8,085 nt of DNA from Gemmatimonadota bacterium (GTDB lineage: Bacteria; Gemmatimonadota; Gemmatimonadetes; Gemmatimonadales; GWC2-71-9). Of this stretch, positions 1 through 5,824 are shown one piece after another. The DNA lies in the NCBI GenBank assembly GCA_003221985.1, contig QHUQ01000202.1, forward strand, positions 1 to 8,085, read 5' to 3'. The notes under the pieces are model-generated. The model worked only from the letters and a program-made list of their open reading frames with translations. It did no database searches and was not told the DNA's origin. Position 1 is the stretch's first letter, and each line of letters opens with the position of its first letter. The translations under genes and the position numbers were made by a program.

Positions 1-514
1 TGTCGTCGCGCTGCACGAACCGCCACACGACGCGCCGCTGCTGCCGCACCGAGTCCTCGAGCTGCGCGCCGAACACCGCTGCATCGTCCGCGGGCGGCCG
101 CACCATACCGAAGGCCGCCCATAACATCGGGATCGCCGGGACGAGCGACCGGAAATTCTTCGCCGGGTCCGCCCACAGCACGGAGTCGCCGATGACGACC
201 GCCGCGCCGCTGCCGAAGCCCAACGGCCCCGCGTAATCGAAGCGCAGCGAGTCGGGCGGTACAATCCGCGCGGTGCCCCGCCCCGCATACCTCACCTGCT
301 CGTCCTGATAGCGCCAGCGAAATCGAATCAGCGCTGCGGCGCGCGGCAGAGTCGTCCGGGTCCACAACGTCGCGCTATCGCGGTTGGCGGGCGCCAGCGC
401 CATCGGGACGAGCGGCGGCGGTACGTGGTGCCCCGGACAGGCCGCGAGCAACGCACCGGCGCCAATGTAGGAAAGGGCACGCAGCGGGTCAAGCGAAACA
501 CGTTGTCCCCTCAA
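1..514 (-). CDS. Putative envelope lipoprotein, LolA/LolB-like (3' end outside window)
   Basis: An open frame of 171 codons runs from a TTG at 514-512 to the window edge, where it is cut. The frame holds a TAA two codons upstream of the TTG, and no ATG or GTG lies in frame before the lipobox, so TTG is the only plausible start. The TTG overlaps the TGA of the preceding gene (TTGA), which suggests reinitiation; only a weak GGG lies 8 bases upstream. The N-terminus is a lipoprotein signal: basic start (R2, R5, R12), hydrophobic stretch, and lipobox LAAC with the lipidated Cys at residue 26. After the Cys come P and G, with no Asp at +2, so outer-membrane sorting is plausible. The rest is rich in predicted beta strands, including GRGTARIVPPDSLRFDYAG and a WADPAKNF segment, which resembles the LolA/LolB-like fold (DUF4292-like). 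That family call is a recollected pattern, not a search result. The lipoprotein call is firmer than the family call. Confidence 0.72.
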   Translation of the reverse strand, partial: MRGQRVSLDPLRALSYIGAGALLAACPGHHVPPPLVPMALAPANRDSATLWTRTTLPRAAALIRFRWRYQDEQVRYAGRGTARIVPPDSLRFDYAGPLGFGSGAAVVIGDSVLWADPAKNFRSLVPAIPMLWAAFGMVRPPADDAAVFGAQLEDSVRQQRRVVWRFVQRDD

Positions 515-3384
515 TAGTTAAACCCAAAAAAGAAGTCTACAAAGCGGCGACCGCGCGTGCTCTGCGGCAGGCCGTACACGTCGACATCGGAGGTCGCGAG
601 CCGGTACCCGACGTCGAGCCGCAGCACCAGCGGCGGCCCGATCGGCATCCGCAATCCCAGTCCGCTCGAGCCGAGCACGCCGCGGCGCGTCGTCGTCTTG
701 GACCACGCCCGGCCGTAGTCGAGGAAGAACGCGCCTTGCACGCCGGGGAAGCGTGCGGCGCCGAACGGAAAGCCGATCGTGAGAAAATCGGTGATCGGAA
801 AGCGGTACTCCGCGTTGACGAGCCAGGCCCGCGTGCCCGACACGTAGCCATAGCGCGGATAGCCGCGCAGCCCCCACGAGCCGCCGATGCTGAGATGGCG
901 CGGGCGCTCGCCGCCGGACGCATAGCCCTGGACGCGCAGCGCCACGGCGCTGTGCAGCGACATCCGCAGATACTTGCGCACGTCCGCCGACACGAGCCAC
1001 GAGTCGAACCGGCCATGCGTCAGGTCGTTCACCAAACCGGTGGTGAGGTTGTAGCGCTCGCCGTCGATCGGTCCCGTGGGCAACCACAGCGTGTTGTCCT
1101 TCACGTACGTCAGATAGTTCGACGCCAGCCAACCGACGCGGCGCGGCTCATCGACGTCTGCCGACTCGAGGTCGAACCGATCCGAGTGCTCGAGCCGATA
1201 CTCGCCGACGATGCGGCGGAAGCGCGTGAACGGATAACGCACCTGGGCGAATGCACCGTACGACCGCTCTTCGAACAGCGTGCTGAAATCACCTTCATAG
1301 TAGAGGCCGCGCTGGCGAAATGCCCCGACGCCCCAGTTGATGCGGCGCGACTGATTCAGATAGAAGGCGGAGCCGCTGAAGTTGTCGAGCAGACTGCCGT
1401 ACCCGGAGCTCTGGAACGAGGAGAGCGTGAGAAAGACGAGGTGATCGGACAGGAGGTCGCTGAACACGAACACCGCACCCTGTACCGATCCCAGCCCCGG
1501 CGCGACGGCGGCGTCGCCCGCGGCGAAGTCGAGACTGAACTTCCGCTCGTACGGTGCCCCGTCCGTACGCGCGTATTGCGGGTGCGACAGCTCGCCCCAG
1601 GTCCACGCCGCCGCCGGCAGGCTGTCGCCCCGCGCGAGCGTGAACACGCTCGTGGAGTCTTGCAGCGGCGGCGCGACGTAGATGTTGAAGCTCAAATCGG
1701 CGAACCCTCCGAACAGCAGGCCGCCGTCTTTCCCCGGCACCCATTGCGGATCGAACGCGCCGTTCAGTGTTCTCGTCTCGCGGCGCCCCTTCCCCGTCGG
1801 GTCGATCGAATACACCTGGAAGGTGCCGTCGCGATCGCTGGCGAAGTAAATGCGCTCCCCGCCCCAGCGCGGCGCCTCGTCGCGCCAGTCACCGTACGTC
1901 AGGTACCGGACCGCGCTGGACGCGAGATCGAGCGCAAACAGGTTGTGCGCGCCGCCACGCCCGAACGGCGTGCGATCCGATGAGAACACGATGGTCCGCC
2001 CATCGGGGCTGAACGTGGGATCGACGTCTTCATAGCGATCGGAGGTCAGCCGCTCCAGGCGGCCAGAGCCCGCCGAATCGGCGATCCAGAGTCGGTAGAG
2101 ATCCGAATAACCAGAGACCGACAGCCCGCTGAACACCACGCTCTTGGCGTCGGGCGCCCAGGTGGGCGACAGAATCGAGACGAGCTCCGGAAACTGATAG
2201 CGCCCCACGACCTTCGCGCGCTTCAGGTCCCAGAAAAACAGCGCGTCGCGCTCGGCATACCTGCTGCTGAAGGCCGCGATGCCCGCGGCATTCACGTCGA
2301 TGCGCGATTCGAAGAAATGGAACGACTCGAATTGCTCGCTGCGCTCACCCTGCACCACCGACCGCTTGCCCCGCGTCCCGCGGTGCGCCAGGCTCTGCGC
2401 ATAGATCGTCGCGTAGCCGCTGGACGGCGAAAAGAACAGGAACGACGGGACGGTATCACCCGGCAGCTGATAGGCGGTCGGCTTGATCGCCAGCTCCGTG
2501 AGCTTGCGCGCCGTGATCGCGAGCGGCGGCTGCGTGGCGACGGCGGGATAGTAATGTTGCCGCATCCAGTATTGCCATTCCTCCGAGAGCTGCTCGATTG
2601 TCCGCCCGTACACGCCGACGAGCGCGGCATCGAAGCTGCTGTACTTCCAGATGTCGCTGTAGAACTCCAGAATGCGCCACTCGCCGTAGCGCTCGGCGAG
2701 AAAGCGGTGGATGCAGCCGCCGACCGGGTAGATGAGCCCGCCGTAGGCGTACGTCAGCTGTGGCAGCGTCGGCAGGCCGCCCGTGATCGTCATATCGCGC
2801 AGCACCATTTCGTCGCGGCTGTCCTCGCCCGCGGAAAAGAATTCGGCGAGTCCTTCCGTCCACCACAGCGGAATTCCCGCCTGCCGGAAACGCGGGTACC
2901 GCGCGAACGTCTGCACGGCGAGGCTCAGCTGAAAGACGTGCACCAGCTCGTGACGGATGGTGTGCCGGAACTCGGCGTAGCTGCCGCGGAACGGGAGTGC
3001 GACCCGGCGCTTCAGGAATTCGGTGACGCCGAGCAGGCCTTCGGGTGGAATGAACGGCAGGATGTTCGTCTGCTCGAAATCCGTGTGCGATGCATACACG
3101 ATCAGGGGGATGCGGCGCGTGACGGCATGGTTGAAGCGCCGCTCGAGCGCGTCGTAGCTCTCCTCGGCATAGGCCAGTGCGACGCGGCCCAGCTCTTCTT
3201 CTTCGGGATAGTAGTAGAGATCGACGTGCTCGCCGCGCAGCACGCGCCAGTCAAAGCGGCGGTACTGGATCTTGTTCTGACCGAAGTAGCCGTACTGCGC
3301 GAACAGAGAGGTAGAGCAGAGGACCGTGACACAGGCTAAAGCCTGTGCCCAACGAAGCATTGCCGTAAACGGCATTCCCCTCAT
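511..3384 (-). CDS. Exported metallopeptidase / TolB-like propeller / Omp85-like barrel fusion protein
   Basis: This protein has 957 residues in three parts. Residues 1-29 form a signal peptide with cleavage after SLFA, before QYG. Residues ~35-290 are a peptidase-MA-like gluzincin domain: zinc motif HELVH at 145-149 and a third-ligand glutamate at 177 in WWTEGLAEF, 28 residues later. Residues ~300-590 are a TolB/PD40-like beta-propeller with blades such as DPTFSPDGRTIVFSSDR (~454-470) and RIYFASDRDGTFQVYSID (~510-527). Residues ~620-957 resemble the Omp85/BamA surface-antigen barrel: GGSWGLRGYPRYG near 833-845, FFLDYGRAW near 886-894, and a C-terminal strand ending FFFGFNY, an aromatic outer-membrane-protein signature. 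The expected site is the outer membrane, with peptidase and propeller in the periplasm where POTRA domains usually sit; topology and substrate are inferred. The start at 3384 overlaps the upstream stop (ATGA) and has GGAG nine bases upstream. Met4 and Met9 are poorer starts. Domain calls come from motifs. Confidence 0.93.
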   Translation of the reverse strand: MRGMPFTAMLRWAQALACVTVLCSTSLFAQYGYFGQNKIQYRRFDWRVLRGEHVDLYYYPEEEELGRVALAYAEESYDALERRFNHAVTRRIPLIVYASHTDFEQTNILPFIPPEGLLGVTEFLKRRVALPFRGSYAEFRHTIRHELVHVFQLSLAVQTFARYPRFRQAGIPLWWTEGLAEFFSAGEDSRDEMVLRDMTITGGLPTLPQLTYAYGGLIYPVGGCIHRFLAERYGEWRILEFYSDIWKYSSFDAALVGVYGRTIEQLSEEWQYWMRQHYYPAVATQPPLAITARKLTELAIKPTAYQLPGDTVPSFLFFSPSSGYATIYAQSLAHRGTRGKRSVVQGERSEQFESFHFFESRIDVNAAGIAAFSSRYAERDALFFWDLKRAKVVGRYQFPELVSILSPTWAPDAKSVVFSGLSVSGYSDLYRLWIADSAGSGRLERLTSDRYEDVDPTFSPDGRTIVFSSDRTPFGRGGAHNLFALDLASSAVRYLTYGDWRDEAPRWGGERIYFASDRDGTFQVYSIDPTGKGRRETRTLNGAFDPQWVPGKDGGLLFGGFADLSFNIYVAPPLQDSTSVFTLARGDSLPAAAWTWGELSHPQYARTDGAPYERKFSLDFAAGDAAVAPGLGSVQGAVFVFSDLLSDHLVFLTLSSFQSSGYGSLLDNFSGSAFYLNQSRRINWGVGAFRQRGLYYEGDFSTLFEERSYGAFAQVRYPFTRFRRIVGEYRLEHSDRFDLESADVDEPRRVGWLASNYLTYVKDNTLWLPTGPIDGERYNLTTGLVNDLTHGRFDSWLVSADVRKYLRMSLHSAVALRVQGYASGGERPRHLSIGGSWGLRGYPRYGYVSGTRAWLVNAEYRFPITDFLTIGFPFGAARFPGVQGAFFLDYGRAWSKTTTRRGVLGSSGLGLRMPIGPPLVLRLDVGYRLATSDVDVYGLPQSTRGRRFVDFFFGFNY
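3330..3347. repeat. Perfect short hairpin (8-bp arms, 2-base loop) in a signal-peptide coding region
   Basis: The plus strand reads CACAGGCT-AA-AGCCTGTG, a perfect inverted repeat. On the coding strand it encodes residues in the hydrophobic core of the signal peptide of the peptidase-barrel protein (AQALAC). It lies about 40-55 bases downstream of the ATG at 3384. It has no T-run on either side and sits inside a gene, so it is not a terminator. It has the form of a REP-like or other dispersed small palindrome, but copy number cannot be judged from one window. Confidence 0.75.
3361..3374. repeat. Small hairpin between candidate start codons of the peptidase-barrel gene
   Basis: TGCCG-TAAA-CGGCA forms 5-bp arms with a 4-base loop, directly between the Met4 and Met9 codons (its coding-strand 5' arm includes bases of the Met4 ATG). 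It lies 13 bases upstream, in coding sense, of the 3330-3347 hairpin, so the early message could fold into two tandem stems. Arms this short can arise by chance in GC-rich DNA. Confidence 0.4.
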
Positions 3385-5441
3385 CTATGAATGCTCCGTA
3401 TCCGATCGCCCTGGCCGATCGCGTCCAGCACCGTGCTGCCTCCCCCGGCCACCCGGCCGAAGACCGTGTAGGTGCCATCGAGGTGGGGCTGCGCCGAATG
3501 CGTGATGAAGTACTGGCTGCCGCCGGTATCGGGCCCCGAAAGCGCCATCCCGACCGTCCCCGTCTCGTACCGCACCGGATTGATCTCGTCGCGCAGCACG
3601 AATCCCGCCCCCGGTCCGCCCCAGCCGTCCCCCCGGGGATCGCCATCCTGCACGACAAAGTTCGGCACCACCCGGTGCCAGCGCGTCCCGTCGAAATATC
3701 GCCGGTCGACGAGGGTGAGGAACGCCGCAACGGTGAGCGGAGCCTCCGCGGGGAGCAGCTCGATCTCCAGTGTGCCGCGGTCGGTCTCGAGAAAGACGCG
3801 CGGATTCGTCCCGCCGAGGGCGGGCGCGAGCCAGCGGCGGGCCACGTCCCGATAGTCGGCGAGGGTGCGGCCGGTCGCGATCGGCGTGACCGATCCCCAG
3901 ACGTCGCGCGCGTCGGGCAGCGTGTCGGCGGCGAGGCGTCGCACGAGATAGTCGTCAGGCCGGGCGGGGGGCGGCACCACCGAGATGAACTTCGTCGCGA
4001 CTCGCAAACGGCCAGTGGGAGACGCCGCGGCAATGGCGCCGAGCGCCGACACGGCGGACAAGCGGGCGTCATTGAACGGGTCGCCGTCCGCCCGCATGTA
4101 TGCCGCGACCAGCAGATCCACGTCGTCGCTGCTAGGATGGCGAGCCAGGAGGTCGGCCGCGACGCTGCGCACGGCGGGGTCGGCATGCGTGATCAAGGTG
4201 CGCGCCCGCGCGAGCAGCGCGGAATCGGTCGCCGGCACGGTGCGCTGCAACGCCTGGAGCGCCTGGGCGACTACCCGGCCATCGGGATCGGCCAGCTGCG
4301 CTTCCAGACGGTCGCGCGCACGGGCGGCGCCGAACGCCTCCGCGGCCACGCTGCGCCACCGCCAGTCGGCATCGCCGGTGACGGCCGCGGCGGCGCTCAC
4401 CCCTGCGGCGCTGTCCGCCTGCGCCAGGGCGATCAGGGCCTGCCGCTTGATGGCAAACACGCTGCTCGTGAGGCGCGCCCGCAACGCTTCAATCGCAGCG
4501 CTGCCGCGCAGCACGCCCAATGTCGTTTCGGCCTGGACGGCGACGCCGATGTCGCGATCGGCGGCGAGCGGAACGACGGCGCCCGCGAGCCCGGAATCAC
4601 GGAACGAGGCCAGCGCACGGAGTGCGTTGATGCGGATGTGCGCGTCGCGGTCGTCGAGCAATGGGCGCAACCCGTCGATCGCGCCGCGCGCATCGATCCT
4701 GGCGCTGTCCAGCAGCGCCTTGCTGATGCCGCGCGCCGCGACCATCCGGATCTGCTGATCGCCGTCGCGCAGGGCCCGGATGAGCGACGCGGCGCCGGCG
4801 GCGGCGCGGAGGCGCGCGAGCGAGTAGAGCGCGGGCCACCGGGTGGACGGATCGGTCGCGTCGGCGAACCGGACCAGCGCGGCGACCGGTGCACGCGGGC
4901 CGAGGCGCCACGCCTCGAGCAGCGCGGCGTTGATCACGGGTGTCGCCGCGTCGGGCGAGCCGCCGGCGATGATGTCGCTCAGCGCGCGCGCGCCCTCGTC
5001 GCCGCCGATCTTGGCGATCGCCGTCACCGCTTCGCGCTGCGGCGCGCGTTGATCGGTTGAAGGCACCGAGCGAATCAGCTGCAGCAGCGGCGCGACGGCC
5101 CGGGCATCCTTGAGCAACCCCAGCGCGAATGCGGCCGCGGACTGCACGCCGGGCACCGAATCGTTGAGGATGGGGAACAGCAGATCGAGCGCCGCGGGGT
5201 CGCCGATGCGGCCCGCGGCGAGCGCCCCCTGACGCCGGATGGAGGGATCGCCGTGACTCAGCGCTTCCCGCAGCACCGCCGGATCGAAGTGGCGCGCATC
5301 GGCCGCGGCCAGCAGCCCCGCGAGTACGCCCACCGTCGTTTCACTCGGCTGCTGCGCACGCAGCGGGCGCGCCGCGAGCAGCGCGAGCGGGAGGAGGACG
5401 CTAGAGACGAACCGGGTCTGCCGTGGGTTCGAGCAGCTCAC
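3381..5441 (-). CDS. Exported HEAT-repeat protein with C-terminal cyclophilin-type peptidyl-prolyl isomerase domain
   Basis: This protein has 686 residues. Residues 1-29 look like a signal peptide: R7 and R10, a hydrophobic core VLLPLALLAA, and cleavage after PLRA before QQ. Residues ~50-465 are a long array of HEAT-type helical repeats with recurring D-P-x-x-R-x-x-A-A patterns (DPSIRRQGALAAGRIGD, DPAVRSVAADLLARHP). HEAT arrays commonly bind proteins. Residues ~547-680 are a cyclophilin domain that isomerises X-Pro bonds: FDGTRWHRVVPNF (583-595, catalytic-type Arg at 590), QDGDP, GGPGAGF, GMAL, GSQYFI (641-646) and LDGTYTVFGRV. The usual FHR is WHR here, and the cyclosporin-binding Trp position is His (PHLDG), as is common in bacterial cyclophilins. 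The start is GTG at 5441 with GGAG seven bases upstream, inside the thioesterase gene (41-base overlap); no later in-frame start would keep the signal peptide. It probably acts in the periplasm. Its link to the next gene (ATGA overlap) suggests a role with outer-membrane protein folding, which is inference. Confidence 0.93.
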   Translation of the reverse strand: MSCSNPRQTRFVSSVLLPLALLAARPLRAQQPSETTVGVLAGLLAAADARHFDPAVLREALSHGDPSIRRQGALAAGRIGDPAALDLLFPILNDSVPGVQSAAAFALGLLKDARAVAPLLQLIRSVPSTDQRAPQREAVTAIAKIGGDEGARALSDIIAGGSPDAATPVINAALLEAWRLGPRAPVAALVRFADATDPSTRWPALYSLARLRAAAGAASLIRALRDGDQQIRMVAARGISKALLDSARIDARGAIDGLRPLLDDRDAHIRINALRALASFRDSGLAGAVVPLAADRDIGVAVQAETTLGVLRGSAAIEALRARLTSSVFAIKRQALIALAQADSAAGVSAAAAVTGDADWRWRSVAAEAFGAARARDRLEAQLADPDGRVVAQALQALQRTVPATDSALLARARTLITHADPAVRSVAADLLARHPSSDDVDLLVAAYMRADGDPFNDARLSAVSALGAIAAASPTGRLRVATKFISVVPPPARPDDYLVRRLAADTLPDARDVWGSVTPIATGRTLADYRDVARRWLAPALGGTNPRVFLETDRGTLEIELLPAEAPLTVAAFLTLVDRRYFDGTRWHRVVPNFVVQDGDPRGDGWGGPGAGFVLRDEINPVRYETGTVGMALSGPDTGGSQYFITHSAQPHLDGTYTVFGRVAGGGSTVLDAIGQGDRIRSIHR
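3394..3397 (-). promoter_or_regulatory. Ribosome binding site deciding the start at 3384
   Basis: GGAG on the minus strand lies nine bases before the ATG at 3384-3382. The next ATG (Met4) has its GAGGGG only one or two bases away, and Met9 has the same purine run about 16 bases away, so the first ATG is best placed. Confidence 0.6.
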
Positions 5442-5817
5442 GCACGTGCTCCGGAAGGCGCGATAGAGTGTGTTGCGGGTTCAGCGCGATCAGCGACGTT
5501 TCCGCCGTGGCGAGCAGCTCGTCGGTCGCCGCCCGTTCCACCGCATAGCCGAAACTCACCCGCCGCGAGGCCAGGTCGCGCACCCAGCAGCGGACGCGAA
5601 TCATATCATCATAGCGCGCGGGCCGGCGGTAGCGGATGTGCGCATCCGTGACGGTGAGGTACGTGCCCTGCGCTTCCAGCTCCTTGTACGAGACCCCCCG
5701 CTCGCGGAGGTGTTCCGTGCGGGCCATGTCCATCCAGATGAGATAATTCGCGTGATAAACGAATCCCATCTGATCGGTTTCGGAGTAATTCACGCGGTGC
5801 AGTACCGCGCTGATCAC
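5401..5817 (-). CDS. Hotdog-fold acyl-CoA thioesterase (YbgC / 4-hydroxybenzoyl-CoA thioesterase type)
   Basis: This protein has 138 residues, the normal length for a single-hotdog thioesterase, with no signal peptide. It should hydrolyse acyl-CoA or acyl-ACP thioesters in the cytoplasm. The diagnostic N-terminal motif is intact: VNYSETDQMGFVYHANYL at residues 9-26, with Asp15 in the position of the YbgC-family catalytic aspartate, followed by MDMARTEHLRERG. A central YRRPARYDD segment fits the family beta strands. The GTG start at 5817-5815 places the motif at the usual distance from the N-terminus. The ribosome site is weak: GGGGA about 11 bases upstream, overlapping the end of the dehydrogenase gene, so coupling to that gene seven bases away is likely. 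Its 3' end overlaps the HEAT-cyclophilin gene by 41 bases. The natural substrate cannot be read from sequence. YbgC proteins are often encoded in tol-pal operons, but no tolQ/R/A or pal gene is in this window. Confidence 0.92.
   Translation of the reverse strand: MISAVLHRVNYSETDQMGFVYHANYLIWMDMARTEHLRERGVSYKELEAQGTYLTVTDAHIRYRRPARYDDMIRVRCWVRDLASRRVSFGYAVERAATDELLATAETSLIALNPQHTLSRLPEHVRELLEPTADPVRL
5449..5452 (-). promoter_or_regulatory. Ribosome binding site for the GTG start at 5441
   Basis: GGAG lies seven bases upstream of the GTG at 5441-5439, within the 3' part of the thioesterase gene. It supports the 41-base overlap between the two genes and a start that includes the whole signal peptide. 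Confidence 0.6.
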
Positions 5818-5824
5818 GGGCGAG

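Noticed and set aside
526..531. Run of six A (six T on the coding strand) near the end of the barrel gene as a frameshift or terminator site
   Set aside because: In the reading frame the run is preceded by C, so it does not fit X XXY YYZ, and the -1 frame meets TAA a few codons later. No stem precedes it, so it is not a terminator either.
736..1983. Long plus-strand open frame (415 codons) opposite the barrel domain
   Set aside because: Its product is rich in Arg, Ala and Val with no domain-like motif, and it lies antisense to a strongly supported gene. Long antisense frames are expected in DNA this GC-rich.
2317..3339. Plus-strand open frame of 340 codons opposite the peptidase domain
   Set aside because: The HELVH and WWTEGLAEF motifs sit on the minus strand; the antisense frame is a composition artefact.
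3330..3347. The perfect hairpin as an intrinsic terminator
   Set aside because: It lies inside the coding region about 40 bases after a start codon and has no following U-run on either strand.
3387..5060. Plus-strand open frame of 557 codons opposite the HEAT-cyclophilin gene
   Set aside because: The minus-strand product has clear HEAT and cyclophilin motifs and a signal peptide. The antisense product is compositionally biased and has no recognisable motif or ribosome site.
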